Positions 25,156 to 33,341 of a stretch of DNA of 64,000 nt are shown here, piece after piece. The DNA lies in contig CAKULE010000005.1 of NCBI GenBank assembly GCA_934667095.1, positions 1 through 64,000 on the forward strand, read 5' to 3'. The notes below the pieces were generated by a model. That model did not search any database. It was not told the DNA's origin and saw only the letters and a list, made by a program, of their open reading frames with translations. Origin of the DNA: an uncultured Oscillospiraceae bacterium. Its GTDB lineage: Bacteria > Bacillota > Clostridia > Oscillospirales > Oscillospiraceae. Numbering within the stretch: the first letter of the stretch is position 1; every line of letters begins with the position of its first letter. The translations under genes and the position numbers were made by a program.

Positions 25156-25941
25156 TCAGTCCTCCAGCGCGGCGTAGACGTTCACCGCCGCCGGGGTGGA
25201 GGGGTCGCACTGAGTTCCGAAGGGAAGCACCGGATAGGCTGTCCCCACATGGTTCCACGCCTTGATGCCCTCCAGGGCAGAAGGCACCAGGGCAGGGGGC
25301 ACGCACAGGAGCATCTCGCTGTCGTCACAGCCGCCTCTCTGCCGCTCGCCCATGCAGGGAACCGTACCGGCGGGCTTTCCGGTGAGATAGCACTCAATAA
25401 AGCCGTCAGAGCAGGAGGACTCTCCCACAAAGCGCATGCTGACAGGCTCGTAATTGCTCCACTGCAGGCCGTTCATCAGCTGCATGATTTGGCCCGGGGT
25501 TCCATAGAAGGCCACCACGTCCGGCTCGATCTTATCCTCCGCCGCAGGGGAGAGGATCACCGCCTCACAGCTGCCGGCCGGCAGGCGCTTAATGGCCAGC
25601 TGCTCGCCCCGGGCGTCCTCCAGCGTGGCATAGCCGCCGCCCGCCATCATCTGGCCGCTGTAAATAAAGTCGTTTGGCTCAGCCAGGCCAAAAATGCTGG
25701 CGCAGTTTCCAAAGGTCTCCGGCATGCCTCCCGCTACATCCGCGGCGGCACAGCCGATGGTCTTTCCCGCAATGCGAGCAATACCAAAGAACTGACACAG
25801 ACAGGCGGGATGCTTGGGGCGCTTGAGGCCCTCCACCTTGTCCAGCTCACCGGCATCGGCACAGAATTTTACCCCCAGCGCGCGGGGCTTCAAGCGGAGC
25901 AGCTGTTCGATCTCCCGGGTTGCGTTTGCTAATTGTGACAT
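25156..25941 (-). CDS. DUF169 family protein
   Basis: 261 residues. LKPRALGVKFC, CQFFGIARIAGKTIGCAAADVAGG, FYGTPGQIMQLMNGL and CMGERQRGGCDDSEM are typical of DUF169, whose members have conserved Cys and unknown function. CAGGAGG lies before the ATG. It heads the intact part of the minus operon, downstream of a deleted alcohol dehydrogenase. The Cys may bind a metal or cluster (inference). Confidence 0.8.
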   Translation of the reverse strand: MSQLANATREIEQLLRLKPRALGVKFCADAGELDKVEGLKRPKHPACLCQFFGIARIAGKTIGCAAADVAGGMPETFGNCASIFGLAEPNDFIYSGQMMAGGGYATLEDARGEQLAIKRLPAGSCEAVILSPAAEDKIEPDVVAFYGTPGQIMQLMNGLQWSNYEPVSMRFVGESSCSDGFIECYLTGKPAGTVPCMGERQRGGCDDSEMLLCVPPALVPSALEGIKAWNHVGTAYPVLPFGTQCDPSTPAAVNVYAALED

Positions 25942-26021
25942 AAGAAAAACCTCCTGTTTTTTGCATGGCCGTATCTGTCCGCGATGCCTGCCGATTTATA
26001 GATAGTCCAAGGCCTGGGGAT

Positions 26022-26255
26022 CTACTTTATATTTCTGCCCGTCTCCACTACATAGCCTGTAAACTCATGTCCAATGATAATGGGCAGCCTGGTCAGGTAG
26101 TGCAGTTTAGAATAAGCCGGCAGGTCTGTGCCACAGATGGAGGCATAGCTGACCTTGAACAGGATGTCGTCCGGACCGATCTCCGGGATGGGAACCTCCT
26201 TCCGGGCCAGCTTGCCCGCCCCTTCCAAAACCATCGCTCTCATAGTGCCTTTCAT
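26022..26255 (-). pseudogene. Truncated zinc alcohol dehydrogenase
   Basis: 77 residues matching only the start of a medium-chain dehydrogenase: MRAMVLEGAGKLARKEVPIP, SYASICGTDLPAYSK, IIIGHEFTGYVVE, then a stop. The structural zinc and NAD-binding domains are missing. After the stop another frame reads KVDPQALDYL and stop, possibly the original C-terminus joined by an internal deletion. It sits first behind the sigma-54 promoter at 26346-26361, so it is transcribed but not functional. Confidence 0.8.
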
Positions 26256-26345
26256 GCTGTCGCCCTTCTTTTATGCGCGCTTCACGTCTCAACCTTTCAT
26301 CCGGCCTGTTTCTCAGTTTCCTTTGAGCCGGATGACCTGTTCTCT

Positions 26346-26361
26346 CGCAAAAACGATGCCA
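26346..26361 (-). promoter_or_regulatory. Sigma-54 promoter of the DUF169/alcohol dehydrogenase operon
   Basis: On the minus strand TGGCATCGTTTTTGCG has GG and GC at correct spacing; only the last base departs from TTGCW. It points toward the truncated alcohol dehydrogenase and the DUF169 gene. Confidence 0.75.
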
Positions 26362-26478
26362 ACTGGCGCTGTTTTTGTATATTTTCCATCTGAGCGCTGT
26401 TTGCAGCTCTTTTCAAAGGAAGTTCTCCTGTGTTTTTCCTCTTTCTCAGGCAAAACAGCGGACATCCGCGCTTCGGAC

Positions 26479-26517
26479 TGTGCATAAATGATACAGCTCC
26501 CGAGCAAAAAGTAGATA
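26479..26517. promoter_or_regulatory. Candidate activator site shared by two divergent sigma-54 promoters
   Basis: TGTGCATAAATGATACAG followed at the same distance as at 9649 by CAAAAAGTAGAT. It lies 118 bp from the minus promoter (26361) and 106 bp from the plus promoter (26602), so one site could serve both. TGTATATTTT-type AT-rich repeats occur at about 26377, 26531 and (inverted) 26564. Confidence 0.6.
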
Positions 26518-26601
26518 ACTTTTGTCCCGCTGTATATTTTCCTGATGAAAAACAACCCAAAAATATACGGATTATTAGCCTTTCCCTGAACGCCCGCATG
26601 T

Positions 26602-26617
26602 TGGCACGGCGCTTGCT
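26602..26617 (+). promoter_or_regulatory. Sigma-54 promoter of the MFS/CoA-transferase operon
   Basis: TGGCACGGCGCTTGCT is a full match to TGGCAC-N5-TTGCW. The leader to the MFS ATG at 26766 is about 140 nt. No gene is visible in 26256-26765 apart from these sites. Confidence 0.88.
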
Positions 26618-26765
26618 AGACCTTTATGATAGACCTGTAGGCAGCATCATGGGCGGAGGTCATAAGCTTTGCGTTGTTCCCTGTTGGAGGTGATATGCTG
26701 CACGATTGATAGACATCCCCTGCTATGGCATATTTTGAGTCTGAAAAGAGAAGGAGAGGGATTAA

Positions 26766-28094
26766 ATGCTTCGTGATCCGAAAACAAACAAGCTCTACTA
26801 TGGATACCTGTCCACCTTTCTGGCCGGCCTGACGATCTTCGGCTCTACCGGCATCCTCAACAACGCCTCCGCCCAGTACATCGCCCACCTGACCACGGTG
26901 GAGGGTTGGGACGCCGCCCTGGTCAGCAACGCTTTCTCCATCCGCACCCTGTTTTCCTTCGTCATGCCACTGGTTGGTCTGGCTGTAGCCAAAATGGGTC
27001 CGCGCAAGTGCATCTTCTTTACCACGGTACTCACCTCCATCGCCCTGGTGATTACCGGCTACTCCACCGGGCCCCTGATGTTCATGGTGGTCTTCGGCGT
27101 TGCCGTGGGCTTCTCCATGATGTTTAACGATGCCCTGGCCTGCCAGGCTGTGGCTGCCAACTGGTGGAGCAGCCGCCGCGCCGTGGCCTCCTCCTGCCTC
27201 AACGGTATGGCCGCCTTGGGCGGCATGGTCATCCCGCCCATTATCGCCGTCCTGCTGCGGGACTATGGCTGGACCACCTCCCTGTGGGCAGCCGCCATCG
27301 CCCTGCTGGTCATCACCGCCATTCCTCAGTTTATCTGGATGAAGGACCATCCCGGCGAGGCCGGCCAGGAAATGGAGTGCGGCCAGCCCAAGGTGTCCAA
27401 AGGGGCCACTGCCGAGGAAATCGCCGCCGCCAAGGTGGAGGTAAGCTGGGAGGCCAAGGACGCCATGAAGACCCCCCAGATGTGGATCACTGCCCTGTGC
27501 TGGGGTTTCTGCAACGTTGCCTACGCCGCCGTTATGTATTTCTCCGTCACCCATTTTATCCTGGAGGGCAGAATGGATTCCGTACAGGGCTCCTTGTTCA
27601 TCACCGTGTTGAACCTGTTCCTGGCCGTATGGTGTTTCCTCGGGGGCGGGCTGGTCAAGAAACTGGGGCCCCGGTGGAGTTATTTCATCGGCGGCATTAT
27701 GTGCTGCGGCTGCTGCATCAGCATTACCACCGTCACCAGCAACAAGGCCACCTGGATTCTGCCCTGCGTGCTCAGCGGCTTCTTCGGCCTTCTGCAGCCC
27801 GCTTCCGTGATTTCCCTGACCACCTTCTACGGGCCCAAGAACTTCGCCAAGATCCAAGGCTGGCTTTTCCCCATTTTTACGATTCTCGCCGCCGCGACCT
27901 CCTCCCTGATTGGCGTCTATATGGCCAAAACCGGCTCGTTGACCGCGGTGTTCTTTGTATGCGGCTTTGTGAGCCTGGGGTGCAGTGTGCTGGCCCTGTT
28001 CCTGCGCAAGCACAAGAAGATTCCCGCCAAGTATCAGGCTATGTATGACGCGCAGAAGGCCGAGGCACAGGCCGAAACAAGGGCACAGGAGTAA
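26766..28094 (+). CDS. MFS transporter, OFA-like
   Basis: 442 residues with 12 hydrophobic segments. The N-terminal half has GLAVAKMGPRKCIFFTTV as the loop 2-3 motif and NWWSSRRAVASSCLNGMAALGGMVIPP, typical of the oxalate/formate antiporter and related monocarboxylate MFS. It probably imports or exports an organic acid that feeds this island. AAGGAGAGG precedes the ATG. A charged Glu/Ala-rich cytoplasmic tail follows the last segment. Confidence 0.85.
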   Translation: MLRDPKTNKLYYGYLSTFLAGLTIFGSTGILNNASAQYIAHLTTVEGWDAALVSNAFSIRTLFSFVMPLVGLAVAKMGPRKCIFFTTVLTSIALVITGYSTGPLMFMVVFGVAVGFSMMFNDALACQAVAANWWSSRRAVASSCLNGMAALGGMVIPPIIAVLLRDYGWTTSLWAAAIALLVITAIPQFIWMKDHPGEAGQEMECGQPKVSKGATAEEIAAAKVEVSWEAKDAMKTPQMWITALCWGFCNVAYAAVMYFSVTHFILEGRMDSVQGSLFITVLNLFLAVWCFLGGGLVKKLGPRWSYFIGGIMCCGCCISITTVTSNKATWILPCVLSGFFGLLQPASVISLTTFYGPKNFAKIQGWLFPIFTILAAATSSLIGVYMAKTGSLTAVFFVCGFVSLGCSVLALFLRKHKKIPAKYQAMYDAQKAEAQAETRAQE

Positions 28095-28111
28095 ATGGAG
28101 GATCGTTTGAT

Positions 28112-28424
28112 ATGCAAGAATATACCGATATCCGTTTTGAAAAAGGCTGATGGTGTGGCCACCATCACCAAGACGAACGCCCAGATCGGCTATTGCATGA
28201 GCCGGGAGCTCACCGTCCAGATGAAGCAGGCGCTGCTGGACGCGGCGCAGGACGATGACATCACCGTTATCGTCATCACCTCCGAGGGCGGTATTCACCA
28301 GGGCGCCTATGCCGTCAGCCAGGGTATGGAGCAGGAGGACGGCAAACGTCCCCTACATGTCCGGGAATTCATCCAGTACGGCCATGACGTGGCCCGGCTG
28401 ATTGAGACTATGTGCAGATGTTAA
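28112..28424 (+). pseudogene. Crotonase pseudogene (frameshift and 3' truncation)
   Basis: From ATG 28112, with GGAGG 10 nt before it, the frame reads MQEYTDIRFEK and then stops. Removing one G near 28143 restores ADGVATITKTNAQIGYCMSRE, VIVITSEGGIHQGAYAVSQ and GHDVARLIETM, parallel to the crotonase at 23244. The coding sequence then ends after ETMCRC, so two thirds of the enzyme is gone. It lies between the two MFS genes. Confidence 0.82.
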
Positions 28425-28454
28425 GAAAGTGAAAAAGAAAGGATTGATTTCCAC

Positions 28455-29852
28455 ATGGAAGAAAAGATTCTGCCCCACGATGATGTAGATATTTACGTTG
28501 AGCCCCGAAAGCGTATGCCCCTGGCGGTTGTTATTATGTCCGCCCTGCTGGGCGCCCTGATGTTCGGCTATGGCCTGTCCGCCGCCCTGGTGGCCATTGG
28601 CACCGAAATGGGCAGCATGGAGATGATCGCCTGGCTGTTCACCGCGGCCAACATTGTACAGATGGTGATGAACCCTCTGCTCCCCGGCATCAGCGCCAAA
28701 ATCCCCATGCCCAGGCTGATCTTGATTGGACTGATCGTGGGTCTCGCCTCCGCCGTCGGCTTTACCTTCGCCCCCAACATGCCCATCATGATCCTTTGCC
28801 GCGCCCTCAACGGTTTCTCCGGCGCAGTTCTCTTCAACGGCGGCCTGGCCTTCGCCGGCCAGATCATGACTCCTGAAAAGCGCCCTATGGCGACCATTCT
28901 TCAGATGGTATTCAATGGTGTGGGCTCCATGGCCGCCCCCGTGCTCGCCGGCGTCCTGGTCGACTCCGGCAGCTGGAGGCTCTGGATGGCGGTCACCGTT
29001 GCCCTGTATGCCATCGTGCTCGTCCTGTACGTGATCTTCTATCCCCGCGGCGTTAAGCCTCTCCCCGGCGCAAAAGTGGACGGCCCCGGCGTGATTTTGC
29101 TGGCGATTATCTTCCTGGCTTTGGCCCTGGTTCTGCAGCTGTCCGGCACCTATTGGCCCTGGCTGTCCCCCACCACCTTCATTCTGGCCGCGGTGGTCAT
29201 CATCGCCCTGGTCCTGTTTGTCCGCGTAGAGCTGAAGGTGGAGCGAAGCGGCCGCCGGCCTGCTTTCCGCGTGTCCCTGTTCAAGCAGAATCCCTTCCGC
29301 ACCGCCTGCCTGTGCGCTCTTTGCGCCTGCATCGCCACCAACGGCGTGGCCAGCTACTACTCCGCCTATGCCCAGAGCGTGCTGGGCTTCAGCGCCACGC
29401 AGGCATCCCTGGGCTATTCCATCGGATCCGTCGGCTGTATCATTCTCAGCCTGACCCTGGGCTACTTCATGGGTAAAAAGCGCCTCTTCAAGCCCTGCGC
29501 CGCGCTCACCGCTGTGGTGTGGATCGCGGTCGTGGTGCTGGTCATTCTGCTGGGCAGCAGCATGACGCCTGTCCTGTACACCGTTCTCATCGCCATCTTT
29601 GCCACTATGACCGGATGGGGCAGCAGCATGAACTTTCTCATCGGCCAGACCATGGTCGCCACAAAAGACGTGCTGGACTCCTCTGCGGGCGTGGTCTCCC
29701 TCCAGATGGTGGGTGCCTTCCTGGGTGTGTCCCTCAACGCCGCGCTGATTAACACCGTTGGCTATACCGGCCTGTTCGCCGCCTGCGCAGTGGGCGCCGC
29801 CCTTTTCCTGATCTTTATGCTCTTCCTGAAGGACCCCGCCAAGCAGAAATAA
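28455..29852 (+). CDS. MFS transporter, DHA2/14-TM-like
   Basis: 465 residues with about 14 hydrophobic segments. Features are MPLAVVIMSALLGALMFGYGLSAALVA, PLLPGISAKIPMPRLILIG in loop 2-3, and the motif NGVGSMAAPVLAGVLVDSGSWRLWM in the segment 5 region. Likely exports or imports an organic solute. It is downstream of the other MFS in the same sigma-54 transcript; the ribosome site (AAAGGA) is modest. Confidence 0.82.
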   Translation: MEEKILPHDDVDIYVEPRKRMPLAVVIMSALLGALMFGYGLSAALVAIGTEMGSMEMIAWLFTAANIVQMVMNPLLPGISAKIPMPRLILIGLIVGLASAVGFTFAPNMPIMILCRALNGFSGAVLFNGGLAFAGQIMTPEKRPMATILQMVFNGVGSMAAPVLAGVLVDSGSWRLWMAVTVALYAIVLVLYVIFYPRGVKPLPGAKVDGPGVILLAIIFLALALVLQLSGTYWPWLSPTTFILAAVVIIALVLFVRVELKVERSGRRPAFRVSLFKQNPFRTACLCALCACIATNGVASYYSAYAQSVLGFSATQASLGYSIGSVGCIILSLTLGYFMGKKRLFKPCAALTAVVWIAVVVLVILLGSSMTPVLYTVLIAIFATMTGWGSSMNFLIGQTMVATKDVLDSSAGVVSLQMVGAFLGVSLNAALINTVGYTGLFAACAVGAALFLIFMLFLKDPAKQK

Positions 29853-29879
29853 GTCCCTTTCCTCCTTGCCCGGCATCTA

Positions 29880-29921
29880 CCCGCTTGGCGGTGCGCCAGG
29901 CGCACCGCCAAGCGGGGTTTT
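29880..29921 (+). terminator. Rho-independent terminator after the second MFS gene
   Basis: CCGCTTGGCGGTGCGC (29881-29896) pairs perfectly with GCGCACCGCCAAGCGG (29900-29915) and is followed by GGTTTTG. The CoA-transferase gene downstream would need read-through or its own promoter, which is not obvious. Confidence 0.85.
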
Positions 29922-30023
29922 GTACCATGCCATGGACCACATGACTTGGCCCGGGCGCATTGGTCTGAAAGTGAGGAGGATACCTCAACTTGTAAAATGA
30001 ATTCTGAAAGAAAGAAGAACTGT

Positions 30024-31319
30024 ATGAACTATCAAGAGTTGTATCAATCCAAACTGGGCACCCTGGAGGGCGCCCTCAACCTGATCCATTCCGGCGATGT
30101 GATCGGCACTCCGATTTACGGCAATGAGCCGACCCATTTTCTTCGCAGCCTGCATACCATCGCCTCCCGGGTAAAGGATGTCACCCTATGGACCATGCTG
30201 ATGATGGGAGACTATCCGGTGATGAGCGACCCGGAGCTGGCCGGGCATATTGACGTTTGCACCTACTTCTACAACAAGGACTGTCGGAACGGACATCCCA
30301 CCGGGCGCTTTCAGTATGTCCCCACTGACCTGCATATGGTGGACTATGCCATCGCGTCGGCCAAGCCGGCCAATGTCTTTGTGGCGGCCGTCTCCCCTAT
30401 GGACGAGCACGGAAAGGTCTATCTGTCCTTTGACATGCAGGCGGGCATACAGCTGATGAGCACCGCCGAACGGGTGATTTTTGAGATTAATTCCAACATT
30501 CCCCGCGTCTTCGGCGAGACAGCGCTCCCCATCGAATGCGCCGACTATATTTACGAGGCAGACACGCCCCTCCCCTGCGCCCCCGTCCCCACGGCCACGG
30601 AGACAGAGCTGGCGATTGCTCAGAACGTGGTCTCCCTGATTCAGGACGGAGACTGTATTCAGCTGGGCATCGGCGGGATGCCCAACGCCGTGGGCGAGGC
30701 CCTAATGGACAAGAAGGACCTGGGGATCCATACCGAGATGATCACCTCCTCCATGGGCAAACTTCTCAGGGCCGGCGTGGTCAATAACGCCCGCAAAAAC
30801 TTCAACCGCGGCAAGACCGTGGGTGCCTTCGCCTGGGGAGACCAGGCGCTGTACGACTACATGGCTGAAAACACCAGCGTAATGCTGCGTCAGGCGGCCT
30901 GGGTCAATCATCCCGCCAATATCGCCCGCAACGACAATATGGTTTCGGTCAACACCGCCATACAAGTGGATTTGACAGGTCAGATCTGCTCGGAAAGCAT
31001 GGGATCCAGGCAGTACTCCGGCAGCGGCGGCGCACTGGACTTCGCTTACGGCGCCATGCACTCCAAGGGCGGCCGCGGTATTATTGCCTTGGCTTCTACC
31101 ACAAAGGGCGGTACCGTCTCTAAAATCCAGGCCACCCTTGCTCCAGGCGCGGCTGTTACGATTCCCCGCAACAGCGCGGATTACATCGTTACCGAATATG
31201 GCATCGCCCGTCTGCGGGGCCGCTCCCTGCGTCAGCGGGTGGAAAACCTGATTGCGATCGCCCACCCCGACTTCCGCGCTGAACTGCGCAGACAGGCCGA
31301 TCAGTTCATGCTTTGGTAG
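30024..31319 (+). CDS. Acetyl-CoA hydrolase/transferase family protein (4-hydroxybutyrate CoA-transferase-like)
   Basis: About 431 residues from ATG 30024 (MNYQELYQSKLGTLEGAL). ATG 29997 and 29946 are in-frame alternatives with weaker support. IQLGIGGMPNAVGEALMDKKDLGIHTEMI, QYSGSGGALDFAYGAMHSKGGRGIIAL and IVTEYGIARLRGRSLRQR are signatures of the Cat2/AbfT CoA-transferases that move CoA from acetyl- or butyryl-CoA to an organic acid. It would activate the acid substrate of the island or release the final product. It ends the sigma-54 island before the mobile-element scar. Confidence 0.87.
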   Translation: MNYQELYQSKLGTLEGALNLIHSGDVIGTPIYGNEPTHFLRSLHTIASRVKDVTLWTMLMMGDYPVMSDPELAGHIDVCTYFYNKDCRNGHPTGRFQYVPTDLHMVDYAIASAKPANVFVAAVSPMDEHGKVYLSFDMQAGIQLMSTAERVIFEINSNIPRVFGETALPIECADYIYEADTPLPCAPVPTATETELAIAQNVVSLIQDGDCIQLGIGGMPNAVGEALMDKKDLGIHTEMITSSMGKLLRAGVVNNARKNFNRGKTVGAFAWGDQALYDYMAENTSVMLRQAAWVNHPANIARNDNMVSVNTAIQVDLTGQICSESMGSRQYSGSGGALDFAYGAMHSKGGRGIIALASTTKGGTVSKIQATLAPGAAVTIPRNSADYIVTEYGIARLRGRSLRQRVENLIAIAHPDFRAELRRQADQFMLW

Positions 31320-31638
31320 GACTGCACGGGGCAGCATACTTGCTTCTTTTTTGTCTTCCCGGCAGGGCTGCAATATTCTGTCCCCCAAACCGCAGGTTTT
31401 GTTGAATATATCTGTGTAAGAAGGGCCAAGAATCAGCTCCAAATTCCTAAAAACGAGCGAAATTCCCCTTCCATATCCTGGCGAGCTGTTTTGTAAAGGC
31501 TTACTTATATTCAGTATGCAGGCAACGGCATCGCTGTGGCACAGCCTCAAAACACAAGCATGGATTTATCTATGGGGCGGTATTCTGAACCTGCTGACCG
31601 TCGTTGATGTTGCCCCTAAAGTGTAACGGACCATATGT

Positions 31639-32013
31639 GGCGCTGTTGCAAACTTCACTTCCAAGTCGGACGGCTATTTGATATAACGGAGAAAAAGCGA
31701 ATGGGGTAATGGGCCAGGTGATCCGGTGGTATTTTTGCTGTCTCCAGGCAACGATCACGATGCCACTCACGCGATAGAAGTGTTAAGAAAAACCCAAATT
31801 GAGGGAAGCAACGCCTCCCATCCTTGGGCGGTTGATTGGTGGTTGTACAAGGAACGACACCTGGCAGAATGCTTCTTCCAGAAAATCAAGTGGTTCCGTA
31901 GAGTCGCTACCAGATACGACAAACTTGATTCCACTTTCCTCGCCTTTGTTTATCTCGCTGCTATTGTCATCTGCTTACTTTAGACGATTGCTGTTTATAT
32001 TTCAAACAAGGCC
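31639..32013 (+). mobile_element. Deletion derivative of an IS5-like insertion sequence
   Basis: A left end GGCGCTGTTGCAAAC (31639) and a right end complementary to GGCCTTGTTTGAAA (to 32013) look like terminal repeats. Inside, 31726-31983 encodes LSPGNDHDATHAIEVLRKTQIEGSN joined to WAVDWWLYKERHLAECFFQKIKWFRRVATRYDKL. These are two segments of IS5-family transposases with the middle (first catalytic region to the DRAY area) deleted. The catalytic Glu in KERHLAECFF is kept, but the element cannot transpose by itself. 31320-31638 shows no gene. Confidence 0.72.
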
Positions 32014-32035
32014 CTGATTCTGTCAATTTTTTGAC

Positions 32036-32205
32036 GTGGAGAACAAGGTTTCTCCCACAGCGCAAAAGGCGATCCGAAAGCTGAATGAGCGGGACGCTGC
32101 CTTGGCCCTGGGCCTTATCCAGCGGCTCGCGCTCCCTTTGCGTGATGGTCCAGGAGAAGATTATAAAGCTGGCCGGTGAGGATTATCCCCACCGGCCAAT
32201 TTTTA
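32036..32205 (+). pseudogene. Short C-terminal gene remnant followed by a terminator
   Basis: One frame reads VENKVSPTAQKAIRKLNERD and ALALGLIQRLALPL to a stop at 32179. It has the look of the tail of a small regulator from an integrative element, but I cannot name it. A hairpin TGGCCGGTG/CACCGGCCA (32170-32198) followed by ATTTTTAC ends the transcript. 32206-32389 holds only a possible 17-codon ORF at 32356 behind AGGAGG. Confidence 0.4.
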
Positions 32206-32389
32206 CTTTCAAGCGGCCTGTTTCTGGCCGCGCAGCCCCGCCGCTCTGATCCGAAGCTCGACGGACAGATAATAAGAAATAAACCAAGATACAAGAGAAT
32301 CAATCTATCAATCAACACAAAAATGGATGGATTGATGGATGGGACAGGAGGTCAGATGAAAACTTTTTGTAAGCTCATCGCAAAGGAGG

Positions 32390-32797
32390 GTGAAGATTCA
32401 CAAGCTTGACCCCATTGAGCGGCTGCCGGACGGCTCGCTCTTTCGCCTGGCGCCGGGGCAGCTCCGCAGCGTGCGCGGCCTTACAAAGCGCTGCTGCAAC
32501 TTTTCAGGCGGTGAGTGCCTGCTGCTGGACGGTGCCTGCCCGCAGTACGTCTCCCGCAGCCTGCTTTGCCGGTGGTTTCGCCGCGCCGTACTGCCCCAGC
32601 AGCCCAAGCTGGAACAGGCCATCCTCAGCCCGAAAAAACTCCGCCGCTGCGAAGTCTGCGGCAAGGGCATCCTCGCCCGCTCCGGCAGGACAAAATACTG
32701 CCCCGCCTGCGCCAAGGAGGTTCATCGCCGGCAGAAGGCGAAATCCGCCCGCAAACGCCGGTCCGGTGTAGACAATTCAGGGGCGAAAAGCCCTTGA
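32390..32797 (+). CDS. Cysteine-rich VLP-type protein of an integrative element
   Basis: About 135 residues. CCNFSGGECLLLDGACPQYVS, LLCRWFRRAVLP and RRCEVCGKGILARSGRTKYCPACA with several Cys pairs match the cysteine-rich VLP domain proteins encoded by Tn916/Tn1549-like elements. Likely zinc-binding and DNA-associated; role unknown. The apparent GTG start abuts its own AAAGGAGG, too close for normal initiation, and a 17-codon ORF (32356-32409) with a good AGGAGG overlaps it. Translational coupling or a damaged start is possible. Confidence 0.75.
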   Translation: MKIHKLDPIERLPDGSLFRLAPGQLRSVRGLTKRCCNFSGGECLLLDGACPQYVSRSLLCRWFRRAVLPQQPKLEQAILSPKKLRRCEVCGKGILARSGRTKYCPACAKEVHRRQKAKSARKRRSGVDNSGAKSP

Positions 32798-32908
32798 ATT
32801 GCAAGCATTCCCGCACCGACAAAGCCGCGCGGCAATACCCGATTTCCCTCGCAGCCCCGAAATCGAGTTCTATTTGTCTACATAAGCACCACGAAAGGAG
32901 ACATTTCC

Positions 32909-33112
32909 ATGGATAACATCCTCACCGTCCCTATTCATCTGAAAGTGACACTGACCACCAAGGAAGCGGCAGAATACAGCAACATCGGCATCAACAAGAT
33001 CGACAGTATGCTCCGCAGCCCCAACTGCCCATTCGTCTTGTTCGTCGGGACAAAAAAGCTGGTAAAGCGCCGGGAGTTTGAAGAGTACATCAGCCAAAAG
33101 CTGGTGATCTGA
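32909..33112 (+). CDS. xis: Excisionase of a Tn916-type element
   Basis: 67 residues. VTLTTKEAAEYSNIGINKIDSML is a winged-helix start, and KKLVKRREFEEYI is the typical end of Tn916-type Xis. AAAGGAG lies upstream of the ATG. It normally bends DNA with the integrase to promote excision; here the integrase is broken, so it cannot mobilise the element in cis. Confidence 0.8.
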   Translation: MDNILTVPIHLKVTLTTKEAAEYSNIGINKIDSMLRSPNCPFVLFVGTKKLVKRREFEEYISQKLVI

Positions 33113-33139
33113 CGGCAAAAGATAATTTGCAAAAACAGC

Positions 33140-33197
33140 TTGAGAGAAAAGAACCTATCTGCTATAATTATATTGTTGCAGTAGACTCTTTTCTCTC
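33140..33197 (+). promoter_or_regulatory. SigA promoter of the integrase remnant inside an inverted repeat
   Basis: TTGAGA (33140-33145), a 17-bp spacer and TATAAT (33163-33168). GAGAGAAAAGA (33142-33152) is the exact inverse complement of TCTTTTCTCTC (33187-33197), so the -10 box is flanked by a dyad. Confidence 0.65.
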
Positions 33198-33216
33198 TGC
33201 GGGAAAGGAGTATACA

Positions 33217-33318
33217 ATGGGCAAAAACTTAAAAGGCAAAGAATGCGGCAAGAATATCCGCCGGAGAATGGACGGTTTTTGGTACAGTAAGCGCCGTTCA
33301 AGTGCCGAAAACCCTTGA
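33217..33318 (+). pseudogene. int: Tyrosine integrase, N-terminal remnant
   Basis: 33 codons, MGKNLKGKECGKNIRRRMDG, then divergent sequence and a stop. This is the very start (arm-binding AP2-like domain) of the Tn916-type integrase, which normally has about 400 residues. GGAAAGGAG precedes the ATG. The catalytic domain is gone and the ychF gene starts 24 bp later, marking the edge of a deletion. Confidence 0.75.
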
Positions 33319-33341
33319 AAAATAAGGAGATAGAGAAAACT

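Noticed and set aside
26616..28298. 560-codon minus-strand open frame opposite the MFS gene
   Set aside because: Rich in Gly/His/Gln with no family pattern; it is the antisense shadow of a GC-rich transporter gene.
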